DNA of 33,193 bases from Acidobacteriota bacterium. Lineage in GTDB: Bacteria > Acidobacteriota > Terriglobia > Bryobacterales > UBA6623. The stretch covers positions 1 to 33,193 of the forward strand of contig JAQBUE010000043.1 in the NCBI GenBank assembly GCA_027624045.1, in the 5' to 3' direction. Positions 7,976 through 17,937 of this stretch are shown piece after piece (the stretch's first letter is position 1; every line of letters begins with the position of its first letter). The translations under genes and the position numbers were made by a program. Below the pieces are notes generated by a model. The model was not told the DNA's origin. It searched no databases and saw nothing but the letters and a program-made list of their open reading frames with translations.

Positions 7976-10285
7976 ATGCGAATCGTGCCTCCCCGTCCGT
8001 CGAGCAGCCGCGCCTGCTTGCTCACCGCCGCGCTCCTGGCCGCCCTATCCTGCAGCGGGGCGTTCCCGCAATCCGGCGGTCATTTCGTCGTCAGCCAACT
8101 CCCCGGCGCCGAACCTTTCTCCGAAGCGCTAGCCCGGCAGCTTGACCAATCCTGGGCCAACCGCGACGCCGCCTACAAGCCTCGCACCCGCCACCTCAAC
8201 GAAGACGGCACACCGAAGTTCACCAACCGCCTGTTCCTCGAAGGCAGCCCCTACTTGCTGCAGCACGCCCACAACCCCATGAACTGGCATCCCTGGGGCG
8301 ACGAAGCCTTTGCAGCCGCGCGCCGTCTCGGCCGCCCCGTCCTGCTCAGCGTTGGCTACTCCACCTGCCACTGGTGCCACGTCATGGAAGAGGAATCTTT
8401 CGACGACGTTGAGATCGCGAAATTTATCAACGAGAACTACATCGCCATCAAAGTTGACCGTGAAGAGCGGCCCGACATCGACTCGATTTACATGAGCGCC
8501 GTGCAGGCCATGAGCGGGCGCGGCGGCTGGCCCATGACCGCCTGGCTCACGCCCGACCGCAAGCCGTTCTATGCAGGGACCTATTTCCCCGCCCGCGACG
8601 GCGACCGTGGCGCGTCGAAAGGCTTCCTCACCATCCTCGGCGATCTCAAAAAGGTCTACGACGAGCAACCGGAAAACGTCGCGGCCCGCGCCGACCAGAT
8701 CGCCACGCGTGTCGCAGCCATGCTCGAACCCGAAACAGGCACCGGTCTGCCTGGTGCTCAAATCCTCCACTCAGCCGCCCGCTACTACAGCCAACAGTTC
8801 GACGAAGCCAACGGCGGAACCAAGGGCGCGCCGAAGTTTCCCAGCAACTTGGCCAATCGCTTCCTGCTGCGCTATCACCGCCGGGCCGATGACGCGCGCT
8901 CTCTCAAGATCGTCGAAACGACTCTCGAACACATGGCCGCCGGCGGCATCTACGATCACGTCGGCGGAGGCTTCCACCGTTACGCTACCGACGCCGCATG
9001 GCAGGTGCCGCACTTCGAGAAAATGCTCTACGACAACGCTTTGCTCGCCGTCGCCTACCTTGAGGCCTATCAAGCCACCAGCCGCCAAGACTTCGCCCGC
9101 ATCGCCCGTGAGATCTTGCGTTACGTCCAGCGCGACATGACCTCACCCCAGGGCGGCTTCTACTCAGCCACCGACGCCGACAGCCCCAACCCCGCCGGCG
9201 AACGCGAAGAAGGCTGGTTCTTTACCTGGACACCCGCCGAAATCGACGAAGTCCTCGGCGCCGAGCAAGCCAGCCTCGTCAAGAAGCACTACAACGTTAC
9301 GGCTGAAGGGAACTTTGAAGGCCGCAACATCCTCCACGCAGCGCCCGGCCCCTCGACAATCTCCGAGCAACTCCAGGCTGCCCGCGACAAACTCTACACC
9401 GCGCGTCTCAAAAGGCCCCCGCCCCTGCGCGATGAAAAAATCCTCACCGCCTGGAACGGCCTCATGATCTCCGCCCACGCCTTCGCCGCACTCGTGCTTC
9501 ATGACGATGACTATGCGCGGCGTGCCGAGCGGGCCGCCGACTTCCTGCTCACCAACCTGCGTCGCGACGGACGCCTCTTGCGCCGCTACGTGGGCGCTGA
9601 AGCTCGCCACGACGGCTACCTCGACGACTACGCCTTCTTCATCGCCGGCCTGCTCGACCTTTACGAAACCACCGGCAACCTGCGCTGGCTCAGCGAAGCC
9701 GTCGCTCTCGACCGCGTGCTCGAAGAAAACTACGAAGACCGCGAAAACGGCGGCTTCTTCATGACCAGCGGCGATCACGAAAAACTGCTCGCCCGCGAGA
9801 AACCCAACTACGATGGCGCCGAGCCCTCCGGCAATTCCATCGCCGTGCTGAACCTCGTCCGGCTCCACGAGTTCACAACCAACGACGCCTACCGGCAACG
9901 AGCCGAGAAAGCCCTGCGCACGTTTCAGCCCATCCTCGCGGCACGTCCCGCCGCGCTATCGGAGATGCTTCTGGCGCTCGATTTTCATCTCGACACCCCG
10001 AAGCAAGTCGTCATCGTTACGCCCAACAACCGCGCTGAAGCCGCGCCCCTGCTCAATGAATTTCGCAAGACGCTGCTCCCCAACCGCATTCTCACAGTCG
10101 TGACCCAAGGGGACGAGTTCACGCAACAAACGGAGCTCATACCCCTACTCGATGAAAAACGAGCCATCAAGGGCCAACCCACCGCCTACGTCTGTGAAAA
10201 CCGGGTGTGCGAACTCCCCACCAGCGACCCCGCCGTCTTTGCCCAGCAACTCAAGAAACTCGAACCGCTGCCCAAAGCTGAGTAA
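7976..10285 (+). CDS. DUF255 (YyaL/SSP411-like) thioredoxin-fold protein with six-hairpin domain
   Basis: The 769-residue product belongs to the DUF255 family, known as YyaL in bacteria and SPATA20 in mammals. After an N-terminal hydrophobic segment (about residues 14-30, ending LLAALSC, so possibly a lipoprotein or cleaved signal) comes the conserved entry motif [21 protein letters not shown]. The thioredoxin-like domain has the CHWC pair at 131-134 within [14 protein letters not shown] and continues with [10 protein letters not shown] and [12 protein letters not shown]. The rest (about 250-680) is an alpha/alpha toroid resembling glycosidase/epimerase folds, with [21 protein letters not shown] and [13 protein letters not shown]. 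The family's activity is not established. Signal-bearing copies like this one would act outside the cytoplasm. I prefer the ATG at 7976 over a TTG at 7922, since the signal peptide would then be at the N-terminus. It converges with the M49-like gene five bases beyond its stop. Confidence 0.92.
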   Translation: MRIVPPRPSSSRACLLTAALLAALSCSGAFPQSGGHFVVSQLPGAEPFSEALARQLDQSWANRDAAYKPRTRHLNEDGTPKFTNRLFLEGSPYLLQHAHNPMNWHPWGDEAFAAARRLGRPVLLSVGYSTCHWCHVMEEESFDDVEIAKFINENYIAIKVDREERPDIDSIYMSAVQAMSGRGGWPMTAWLTPDRKPFYAGTYFPARDGDRGASKGFLTILGDLKKVYDEQPENVAARADQIATRVAAMLEPETGTGLPGAQILHSAARYYSQQFDEANGGTKGAPKFPSNLANRFLLRYHRRADDARSLKIVETTLEHMAAGGIYDHVGGGFHRYATDAAWQVPHFEKMLYDNALLAVAYLEAYQATSRQDFARIAREILRYVQRDMTSPQGGFYSATDADSPNPAGEREEGWFFTWTPAEIDEVLGAEQASLVKKHYNVTAEGNFEGRNILHAAPGPSTISEQLQAARDKLYTARLKRPPPLRDEKILTAWNGLMISAHAFAALVLHDDDYARRAERAADFLLTNLRRDGRLLRRYVGAEARHDGYLDDYAFFIAGLLDLYETTGNLRWLSEAVALDRVLEENYEDRENGGFFMTSGDHEKLLAREKPNYDGAEPSGNSIAVLNLVRLHEFTTNDAYRQRAEKALRTFQPILAARPAALSEMLLALDFHLDTPKQVVIVTPNNRAEAAPLLNEFRKTLLPNRILTVVTQGDEFTQQTELIPLLDEKRAIKGQPTAYVCENRVCELPTSDPAVFAQQLKKLEPLPKAE

Positions 10286-10290
10286 GCCCC

Positions 10291-11952
10291 TTACACCCCC
10301 TGCTCGAACACCACATCTACCGGAATCCCCGCCGCACCGAGCCGGTCCAAGTCCCCCTGCAACCCCGCGCCGATCACACCCATCTGCTCGACGAGCTTAG
10401 AAACTCCCTCGTAATCCCCATCCCCTTGCAGCGTCAGAATCTTCGCGGAAAGCGCGTCCACCGCTTGTTGCATCTTCTCCATCTCGACGCGATACGTCCC
10501 CGTTCCCTCATCCCGCGAAAAAGCCCCCGCCTCCGCGAAAAAGTTGAATCGCAGCAGATTCGCTATGCCGTGAGCGCTCGAAGCCCCAAACCGAATCGAT
10601 CGAAAAATCCCCGTCAGGAACGTTACATAGTTCTTCATCAAGTCGGACTCTCCTAGTTCCCCCTGCTCGTGAAGCTTCGTCACCATATAGAGCCCGAGAA
10701 TGTCCGCCTTCCCCTCTTCCAGCGCCGACGCCTTATCCTTCAATGCCTCACGCACCGTCCCCTTATCCGTCAGAGTATTCTTGATACCCAAACCGTGCGC
10801 CACCTCATGGAACATCGTGTTCTCGAAGAACGCGTCGAAAGCAATGAACCGCCGCTGATCCTCGGCGATCAACACATCGCCGATCGGGACCAGAATCTTC
10901 TCAAACTTCGCGCGCATGGCGTTCTTGAGTTGCAACCGCCGCGTTCCCTTCTTGAGCTGAACTTCTTCGTCGTTCGGCAGATTGATCGCAATTGTCTTCG
11001 CCCCGGCGTTGCAGTCTCCGGCGTAATAGATCACGTCATAAGCGTTCAGATCCGACCCCGTGCCGGGCGTCTCCTGCTTGTACTTCTCCGGAACCGGCAG
11101 GCCTCGCTGCAAATCCGGCAGCAACGCCGCATAGCGCGTCAAACGTCCGCTCCACTCCTTGTCTTTGATCAAGACGTACCCTTCGTACGTCGCCTTGTAC
11201 CCGAACAACGCGTCTTCATACGTCTCGATCGCCCCAATTACAACGTCGATCGTGTTGTCCTTCATATCCATCCAGGCCAGATCACTCGGTTGGTAATCGT
11301 CAGTGACCAGCGCCTCTGCCCGCAGCTCCAGATACTTTTTCAAGCCCGCGTCCTCGGCCAACAGCGCCGCCTCGCGCAGCTTGCCCGCCGCTTTCTCAAG
11401 TTCCGCCGCGAACGCCTCGTGATACGGCTCAGTGCTCAAGCCGCCCCCGGCGCGTCGAACGAAGCTGTATTGGCCGCGTAGCGCAGCGCCGTGATCCGGC
11501 GACGACGCCACGGCCGCCTCAAGCTCCTGCTTCGTCATGTCCTCGGGATAGAAGCGGGCGCCGGCCGGCTTCGCGCCGATACCCGGCACAAACGGCTCAT
11601 CCCCCGCCAGCCGGTCCCAGGGGCCGTAGTTGATCTCGACCAGCCGCCGCAAGTCCGCGTCCTCAATTCGCGCCATCAACTCCTGGCGATCTCCATACGA
11701 TTGCCGCCAGAAGAGCCCATCCATCACCTGAGCCGCTTCGATCAGCAACGGAATCATCCGCCGCTCGTTGTCGCTCAACACACTGAGGTCCGATTCCAAG
11801 CGAATAGATGTGTATTGATCCAGCCGTGCCGATATATCCATATCCGTTATCTCGCGCGCTGCCCCGTCCGGCGCGCTGTCTCCGCAACCCTGCGCCGAAA
11901 GCCCCGCCACGATTCCCGCGATCAATGTAACCCAAGTAAACCTGCGCGCCAT
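10291..11952 (-). CDS. M49-like (dipeptidyl peptidase III family) zinc peptidase, lipoprotein
   Basis: This 553-residue protein resembles bacterial dipeptidyl peptidase III-type zinc hydrolases. The metal site is HEVAHG with His382, Glu383 and His386, and a second motif EEGKAD at 412-417 supplies the third ligand. Classical M49 enzymes have a six-residue HExxGH motif; this one has the five-residue HExxH form, reported for some bacterial members. The N-terminus is a signal peptide ending SAQGC, so Cys23 is a probable lipidation site and the enzyme is likely anchored to a membrane facing the periplasm. Expected role is removal of dipeptides from peptide N-termini, but closely related proteins are often annotated only as Zn-dependent hydrolases. 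An AAGAGGA-like ribosome site precedes the ATG. The gene shares no operon with its neighbours. Confidence 0.85.
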   Translation of the reverse strand: MARRFTWVTLIAGIVAGLSAQGCGDSAPDGAAREITDMDISARLDQYTSIRLESDLSVLSDNERRMIPLLIEAAQVMDGLFWRQSYGDRQELMARIEDADLRRLVEINYGPWDRLAGDEPFVPGIGAKPAGARFYPEDMTKQELEAAVASSPDHGAALRGQYSFVRRAGGGLSTEPYHEAFAAELEKAAGKLREAALLAEDAGLKKYLELRAEALVTDDYQPSDLAWMDMKDNTIDVVIGAIETYEDALFGYKATYEGYVLIKDKEWSGRLTRYAALLPDLQRGLPVPEKYKQETPGTGSDLNAYDVIYYAGDCNAGAKTIAINLPNDEEVQLKKGTRRLQLKNAMRAKFEKILVPIGDVLIAEDQRRFIAFDAFFENTMFHEVAHGLGIKNTLTDKGTVREALKDKASALEEGKADILGLYMVTKLHEQGELGESDLMKNYVTFLTGIFRSIRFGASSAHGIANLLRFNFFAEAGAFSRDEGTGTYRVEMEKMQQAVDALSAKILTLQGDGDYEGVSKLVEQMGVIGAGLQGDLDRLGAAGIPVDVVFEQGV

Positions 11953-12005
11953 GGCATCCTCTTAACGTGAGTCTATTCTATGAGCGACCTGACGGTCCGC
12001 CCCAA

Positions 12006-12030
12006 ACCCCGGCTGCGCAACACCCGTAGC
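12006..12030. repeat. 25-bp dispersed repeat, first copy
   Basis: This stretch contains GCGCAACACCCGTAGC and matches 17938-17962 at 24 of 25 positions. It lies in the spacer between the M49-like gene and the decayed kinase. Both copies lie next to pseudogenes. Its function is not known. Confidence 0.7.
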
Positions 12031-12090
12031 CCGGCGACCGCTGCCAGCAAGCTATCCGGGGCCGAGCACCCCGTTAGCCGCGAAGCAAGC

Positions 12091-14265
12091 CTACCGCAGC
12101 CCCTCCACCAAATAAAGGTCCGAGATGTTTGGCCCATAGGTGTAACAGTAGGACTGCTCGTCGGCCGAGATCTGGGTGGACCAAATTTCGAATACGCCGA
12201 CCAGATCGGCAGGTGCAAGGGTTTTCCAGAGTGACCTCTTCCCGGTGACGAGGTCCACCCTGTAGACGCTTTGCGGTACTTCAGCGTTAGTCGTCAGAAA
12301 GATCGAACTGCCATCGGCGCTCCACGCGGCGAAATTGTCCCCAGGCTCGACGCCGAGGATCTCTCGCTCCTCCCCGCCCTCTATCGGGAACAACGATGGG
12401 GCGCCGTCCGTCTCCGCGGCAAGCCATTCGCCGCTCGGAGAGACCGCCTTTAGCCCCAGCCAGAAGCGGTAGCCCTCCGGCGTGACGGGGCGGGGCTCGC
12501 CGCCGTCGATAGCTTGAATGTAGGAGCGGACGCCTTGTCCTGATTCGCTTCCCGCAAAAACAAAGTGTTGGCCGTCGGGCATCCAATCCATCGCCTCATA
12601 GTTTGTAAAGTCGTCATTTCTAATACCAATCGCTTCTCCGGCGCCGGTGGGTAGCAGCACTACCTCGGGGGGAGTTCCCACCGACATCGTGAGCGCCATT
12701 TTCCCGTCAGGGGACAGAGCAAATGCTTGACCATCATCCAGCCGCACGGCCGGCTCGTCCGTGGTCTTTCGTAAATACACACCCCAGCGTCCACGTCCAC
12801 CTCCCACGCCGAACTCCGTAGTCAGAATCGTCTCGCCATCCGAGGTGATGTCGTCCACTTCCGAGGCGTCGAACCAAGAAAGGTCGCACTCGGCGCTCAG
12901 TCATCCGGGCAACACCCAACTGACCATCCGGCGCAAAGTCCGCGAACAGCACGTCTCTCAACACCTCACGTGGCGCTCCGCCAGCCAAGGAAGCCTGCAA
13001 GAGAGTGGCGGAAATGGATAGGTTCGGGGATACAGAAGAAGGAGAAAGGTCTCGGGCCGCCGCAACGCCAGGGCCATCTCGCCGGTTTTCGATATCGCCA
13101 AGATGTCTGCATCTTGGATGTTAAGGGACCGTGACTCCGAGCTTCCTGGGCGCTTCGTAAAGAGTTCCCGGCGTCCACCCTCCCAAGCCGCGCTATAGAC
13201 GATCGTGTTGCCATCGGGAGCAAACCGGGCTGAGGTGACCGTCCCAGGGCGGAACGTAAGCCGCGTGTAAGTTGGAAACGTCAGGGCTTCGCCGCTAAAG
13301 CTCGTGCCCGCCATGAAGGCGGCCGCCGCCAGGATCAGCGCAGCACATGCAGCAAGAAATACCGCTGTCGCGCGCTTTCGTTTCGGGGCCGGGCGTGGTG
13401 CCGGCGTCGCTTGACCGACGGCGGTTTTGAGCACCGCTGACTGGCCCGACTCGATCTTCTTGCGCTGCGCTGAAAGGTCAACCAGCACTTCGCCGGCGCT
13501 CTGGTACCGCTCGCCGGCGGCCTTCGCCAGGCACTTGCCGACGATGAACTCCAACTCCATCGGCACGCCCGTTCAGAGGGCCGTTATCGGCTCCGGCTGT
13601 TCGTTGGTGATGGAGTACATCACCGCCTTGTCATAGTGACCCTTGAAGGGCTGTTGCCCGGTCACCATTTCGTAGATCACCACTCCAAGCGACCAGATGT
13701 CAGTGCGGTGATCGACATCCATCCCGTAGGTCTGTTCGGGTGACATGTACGTCACGGTCCCCATGGTCTCGTCCATGCGGGTGAGCTTCGAGCGATCGGC
13801 GAGTTGGGCCAGACCGAAGTCCATGATGGTGACGTGGCCGTCGGGTCCGATCATGAGGTTGGCGGGTTTGATGTCGCGGTGGACGATGCCTTTGCCGTTC
13901 GCGGCCTGCAAGCCCTTGGCAGTCTGGATAGCGATATCGAGAGCGTCCTTGAGCTGTAGCGGCCCCTCTTCGATCTTCTTGTCAAGACCTTCGCCTTCCA
14001 GAAAGGCCATCGCAATGAAGGTCTTGCCCTCGACCTCGCTGATTTCATAAACGTGGCAGATGTTGGGATGATTCAGAGCGGCGGCTGCTTCGGCCTCTCT
14101 CCTGAAACGGGCTTTGACGTCCTCATCACCGATTAGATGCGCGGCAAGGAATTTCACGGCGACAGGCCGTTTGAGGTTTGTGTCCTCGGCCTTATAGACA
14201 ACGCCCATCCCACCCTCACCGAGTTTCTCGGTGATCTTGTAATGCGAGATGGTTCGACCGATCAC
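12091..14265 (-). pseudogene. Decayed Ser/Thr protein kinase with TolB-type propeller
   Basis: The remains follow the Acidobacteria plan of Pkn2-type kinase, transmembrane helix and C-terminal PD40/TolB propeller. The kinase part (14265 to 13576) has GEGGMGVVYKAED, HRDIKPANLM, DFGLAQ and SPEQ, but the frame stops at TGA 13575-13573 just after ITAL. Downstream codons continue in the same frame (TGVPMELEFIVGKCLAK), so this looks like a CGA-to-TGA point change that removes kinase subdomain XI and all that follows. The helix lies in KRKRATAVFLAACAALILA. Within the propeller a frame break near 13045-13070 is needed to reach the LQASLAGGAPREVL part. A second break near 12885-12905 is needed to return to the frame of LSWFDASEVDDITSDGETI, where the protein also appears to lack a middle section found in relatives. 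The last 250 codons (12858-12091) are intact and end in ISDLYLVEGLR. Three independent lesions make a sequencing error unlikely. Confidence 0.88.
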
Positions 14266-14422
14266 GACGGTCCAATTCTAGCGCGATTCAGATACGTGGC
14301 GGGACCAACCGATCCGTTGAGCGAAGATCTTTCCCGCGCCGAGGCTGTGGTCCCCTATGGACAGTGTGACTCCTGGGCTCGGGAAGTGTAAGTTGTTGCC
14401 GGCCCGGTGGTCCAAACCAACA

Positions 14423-14444
14423 CCCCTTCGCCTTCTCGAAGGGG
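14423..14444. other. Perfect 8-bp inverted repeat upstream of the EAL-HDOD gene
   Basis: CCCCTTCG and CGAAGGGG are separated by six bases (CCTTCT). The stem lies 91 bases before the EAL-HDOD start, in the 269-base divergent gap beside the kinase pseudogene. There is no T-run after it on the plus strand, so an operator or an RNA hairpin is as likely as a terminator. Confidence 0.5.
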
Positions 14445-14498
14445 CCCCCATTCTCCGATGAAACTCCACATTACGGTCTCTGGCCGATAAGGTCTTCG

Positions 14499-14525
14499 AG
14501 AGTCAGCGCCTCGCTGTGTGACTCT
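14499..14525 (+). promoter_or_regulatory. Hairpin just before the EAL-HDOD start codon
   Basis: AGAGTCA (14499-14505) pairs perfectly with TGACTCT (14519-14525), and GCG/CGC inside can extend the stem. It ends nine bases before the ATG at 14535, covering where a ribosome binding site would be; none is seen. It could limit translation initiation or be part of an operator. Confidence 0.45.
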
Positions 14526-14534
14526 GACGCGGGT

Positions 14535-15782
14535 ATGAATCAACCAGCCTCTAGGGTCGCGGACCGTCTCGTCGCGAATGTCGCCGTCGCTCGGCAGCCC
14601 ATCTACGATCGCGCCCTTGAGGTCGTTGCCTACGAGCTCTTGTTTCGAAGCGACGCCTTGAGCAAGACAATGGACCACCCGGATGGCGACCAGGCGACTG
14701 CCCAAGTGGTACTCAACACTTTCGTTGAGATGGGTCTGGACCGTGTTGTGGATTCCAAGCGGGCTTTCATTAACTTTACCCGCAATTGGCTGCTTGGTGA
14801 TTTCGGTCATCTGTTCCCCCCGGAGCGGGTCGTCATTGAGGTCCTGGAGGGAATCAGGCCGGACGAGCCAGTCCTGGAGGCCGTCGCCGCACTCTCAGCA
14901 CAGGGGTACTCGATTGCTCTGGATGATTTCGTCTATCAGGATCGATTCCATCCTCTATTGGAGCTTGCCAATATCGTCAAGATCGAAGTCAATGGCCGCA
15001 CTCAGCTTGACTTGGAAGACAAAGTTCGGCAGCTGAGAAGCTACCGCGTCGAACTGTTGGCGGAGAAGATCGAAACACATGAGGAGTTCGAGACTTGTCG
15101 AGACCTGGGGTTTAGTTACTTCCAGGGATATTTCTTATGCAAGCCCCGAATCATCTCCGGCCGACGCAGTCCGACCAGTCGACTGTCGCTCCTTCGTTTG
15201 CTCGCGGAACTCAACGCCCCCAACGCGGACTTCGGTCAGCTGGCATCGCTGATTAGCCAGGACGTATCCCTCAGCTACAAACTACTCCGCATCGCAAACT
15301 CGCCTCTCCGTGTCGTCCGACGTGAGTTCAAGTGCGTGCAGGAGGCTCTGCAGCATATGGGTCTCAATCCGGTTCGGCGTTGGGCGAGTATCTTGCTGTT
15401 AGCCGGCTTAGACGACAAGCCGCGGGAGCTTACCACCATTGCAATGCTGAGAGCAAATATGTGCGAGCGCATCGCGATGGCAATGGGGCGTGGCGACACA
15501 GAGGTGTTCTTCTTGGTCGGCTTGTTTTCGATTCTGGACGCGCTGCTCGATCTCGCGATGCTGGATGTGCTGGAGGCACTGCCGCTGAGCAGAGAGGTTC
15601 ACGATGCTCTGCTGTCGAGCAGAGGAGAACACGGGCACGTCTTGCGCTGCGTGCTGGATTATGAGCACGCCGAGTGGGGGCGACTGAGTCACAGTGGCCT
15701 TGAGCAGAGCCTTGTCGCGCAAGCGTATCTTGACGCCCTAGAGGCGACCACCGAAATGCGTAAGATCTTCGGTGGCACGTGA
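14535..15782 (+). CDS. EAL-HDOD (YuxH-like) signalling protein
   Basis: This 415-residue protein joins an EAL-type domain (about residues 15-205) to an HDOD domain (about 205-400), the architecture of the YuxH group. The EAL signature is YELLFR at 33-38 instead of EAL, while ALDDF, AEKIET and GFSYFQGYF are kept. Because the first metal-binding region and signature are altered, phosphodiesterase activity on c-di-GMP is doubtful; binding c-di-GMP or partner proteins is more likely. The HDOD part contains SQDVSLSYKLLRIANSP and LGLNPVRRWA-like segments but lacks an HD metal pair, as is normal for HDOD. It probably acts in the cytoplasm. It is 189 bases ahead of the HDOD-GGDEF gene on the same strand. 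Two hairpins lie upstream and no ribosome binding site is visible. Confidence 0.9.
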   Translation: MNQPASRVADRLVANVAVARQPIYDRALEVVAYELLFRSDALSKTMDHPDGDQATAQVVLNTFVEMGLDRVVDSKRAFINFTRNWLLGDFGHLFPPERVVIEVLEGIRPDEPVLEAVAALSAQGYSIALDDFVYQDRFHPLLELANIVKIEVNGRTQLDLEDKVRQLRSYRVELLAEKIETHEEFETCRDLGFSYFQGYFLCKPRIISGRRSPTSRLSLLRLLAELNAPNADFGQLASLISQDVSLSYKLLRIANSPLRVVRREFKCVQEALQHMGLNPVRRWASILLLAGLDDKPRELTTIAMLRANMCERIAMAMGRGDTEVFFLVGLFSILDALLDLAMLDVLEALPLSREVHDALLSSRGEHGHVLRCVLDYEHAEWGRLSHSGLEQSLVAQAYLDALEATTEMRKIFGGT

Positions 15783-15971
15783 CGAATAGGCACCCGGATC
15801 GTCCGTACTTGGGAGAAGCGTCGGAGCAGGAACAAAGGCAAAGGGATTCTGTGCATCGGCAATTACTCAAGCCGCTCACGCAATGTGACGATACGTATCT
15901 CGAAGAAGGAGCGAACAAGCCGAATCGCCCACTCAAGGGTTGACTCTAAGGAACCGGCCCTGACCTACGAC

Positions 15972-17552
15972 ATGACCGAGACACCCATTACCGAGCTGCC
16001 GCCCAGGATTCTGAAGCAAATGGACGACGTTCCCTCCGTCCCAACAGTAGCCATCGAGATCCTAAGGCTGATCGAAGATAAGGACGCCACGATGGATGAT
16101 TTCGCCAATGTCATCCAGCTCGACCCGGCCTTGACCGTCAAGCTGGTGAGATTGGCGAACTCGTCTTACTTCAGCCAGGTGAGTGAAATCACGACCCTGC
16201 AGCGGGCCTGTTCGCTGGTGGGCTTGAACACCGTGCGGCTAATGGCTGTGAGCTTCTCGCTGATGGACTCGCTACGAGCGAGCGAATCGGGCCCGTTCGA
16301 CTATCGCCAATACTGGCGGCGTAGCAGTGTACTCGCAACAGCGGGGCGGACCTGGGCGAAGGCCACTGGAAGCTCACTCGCGGACGCGGCGTTCGTTACC
16401 GGCCTGGTCACTCACATTGGAAAACTCGCCCTCTCCCGCGGCCTAGCGCGGAAGTACAACCGGGTGATTGCTCGATCCGAAGGCGGCTGGCCCAGTCTGG
16501 GCTACGAACGCGAGGTGCTCGGGTTCAGTTCTCGCGAGATCGGAAGTACTTTGCTGCGGTCGTGGAAACTGCCGGCACTGATTCACCGCGCGGTCGCCAC
16601 CGAGGATGATCCAGATAGTCCGTCCTCTAACGAGGAGCCGCAGACGCGCGAGCTGATCAGCATCATGAGGCTGGCTGGTTACTGCGAAGAGTTGATCTGC
16701 GATCCCGCGAAGGGTTCGGTCATAGCGGAACTCGAACAGCGAGCCCAGGCGGACTACGGATTCAGCACCTCACGGACTGAAGAGATCATCTTGAGTTTGC
16801 AAGCCGAACTAGGCAGGACCGCTGAAATCCTCGCTATCGAAACGCCGAGCCGCGTGGATGTGGCTGGGATTCTGAAGCAGGCCCACCAGCTGCTTCTGAC
16901 GGAAAGCTTGAGTGTCGCGGCCGAGATCCAGGAAATGAAGTTCCAAGCGAAAAAGCTTGAGTCGCGAAATATCGAGTTGTCCGGCAAGGCCTACACGGAC
17001 TCGCTGACCGGTCTTGCCAACCGCGCGCACTTCGATCAAGCCTTGGGGGTCCAAATCGAGCAGCGATCGGGCGGAGTCGTGTCGGGCTCCCTCGGCCTGT
17101 TGATGATTGACGTCGATCACTTCAAGAGCTTCAACGACAACTACGGCCACCAAGTCGGAGATCGGGTGCTCGCCGCGGTGGGGCAGGCGCTTATCCGCGC
17201 GACTCGCCAAGCCGACTTGGCGGCCCGCTACGGGGGTGACGAGTTCGTGGTCATCATCCCCGGCGAGACTCCTTCCGGACTCGAAGCCCTCGCGAAGCGA
17301 ATTCGAGCGGCGATTAATGCACTACAGGTCCCCATCGATGGTCGATCCCTCAGCGTCGAGGTAAGCATCGGAGGCTGTCGCGCCGCCACAGTCACGTCCG
17401 CGCAGGACGTTGAGAGGCTGCTCCGACTGGCTGATGAATGTCTCTACCAAGCGAAAACTAAAGGCGGGAACCGTTACGAGTTGTACCCGACCATAGAACT
17501 GCCTCAGGTAGGGGGAGTGCTGCCCGCCGACGCTATCCGAAGTTCTCGATGA
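15972..17552 (+). CDS. HDOD-GGDEF protein, probable diguanylate cyclase
   Basis: The 526-residue product has an HDOD domain (about 10-215, with QLDPALTVKLVRLANSSYF), a linker with helical character, and a GGDEF domain from about 345 to 510. The GGDEF signature is intact at 421-425. RQAD, eight to five residues before it, fits the RxxD product-inhibition site, and the metal Asp is in LMIDVDHFKSFND. It should therefore make c-di-GMP from two GTP and be subject to feedback inhibition. The frame is open back to a GTG at 15885; I chose the ATG at 15972 because the HDOD domain begins soon after it, but no strong ribosome site supports either, so the start is uncertain. Together with the EAL-HDOD gene it suggests a local c-di-GMP module. 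The input signal is not evident; no transmembrane segment is seen. Confidence 0.9.
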   Translation: MTETPITELPPRILKQMDDVPSVPTVAIEILRLIEDKDATMDDFANVIQLDPALTVKLVRLANSSYFSQVSEITTLQRACSLVGLNTVRLMAVSFSLMDSLRASESGPFDYRQYWRRSSVLATAGRTWAKATGSSLADAAFVTGLVTHIGKLALSRGLARKYNRVIARSEGGWPSLGYEREVLGFSSREIGSTLLRSWKLPALIHRAVATEDDPDSPSSNEEPQTRELISIMRLAGYCEELICDPAKGSVIAELEQRAQADYGFSTSRTEEIILSLQAELGRTAEILAIETPSRVDVAGILKQAHQLLLTESLSVAAEIQEMKFQAKKLESRNIELSGKAYTDSLTGLANRAHFDQALGVQIEQRSGGVVSGSLGLLMIDVDHFKSFNDNYGHQVGDRVLAAVGQALIRATRQADLAARYGGDEFVVIIPGETPSGLEALAKRIRAAINALQVPIDGRSLSVEVSIGGCRAATVTSAQDVERLLRLADECLYQAKTKGGNRYELYPTIELPQVGGVLPADAIRSSR

Positions 17553-17609
17553 GCAGCGGGTCGCTGCCCATCCCGCCTTCAGCGCCCGCGGCCGCCCCGG
17601 CGCGGTCAC

Positions 17610-17930
17610 GGCACGCTCTATGTGGACCGGCGGGAACTGCGCGTAACCCCGGAAAAAGGCTCAAGCCTGGAGCCGTTCGAGATGAAGCGCGAGACCGACC
17701 CGCATCCACTTCACTGGGCCAACTTCCTCGATTGCGTCCGGACCCGCCAGAAGCCCAACAGCGACATCGAGACCTGCGCGCGCTCATCGGCAACGAGCAT
17801 CTTGGGCAACGTCGCGCTGCGCGCGCGGATGCGGCTCGACTGGGATGACGCACGCCGCACCACCCTGCAGCAGGACGCCCGTGAGTATCTGCATCGCCAG
17901 TATCGCTCGCCCTGGAAGCTGGAGGTCTAG
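17610..17930 (+). pseudogene. C-terminal remnant of a Gfo/Idh/MocA-family oxidoreductase
   Basis: In the frame ending at TAG 17928-17930 the translation GTLYVDRRELRVTPEKG is followed by HWANFLDCVRTRQKPNSD, then a GNVALRARMRLDWD stretch and YRSPWKLEV at the end. This closely follows the C-terminal 105 or so residues of sugar-type Gfo/Idh/MocA dehydrogenases, which are usually 350-450 residues long. The Rossmann domain and most of the substrate domain are missing; upstream DNA in the frame gives unrelated sequence that runs into the end of the HDOD-GGDEF gene only about 60 bases away. No start codon with a ribosome site is present (a GTG occurs at 17622). It is most simply a deletion remnant. 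It is not a piece of the intact oxidoreductase at 18146, whose C-terminus differs. Confidence 0.78.
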
Positions 17931-17937
17931 TCCCGCC

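Noticed and set aside
9164..9898. Long minus-strand frame inside the DUF255 gene
   Set aside because: It is an antisense shadow of a clear family member, rich in Val and Gly as expected from its complement.
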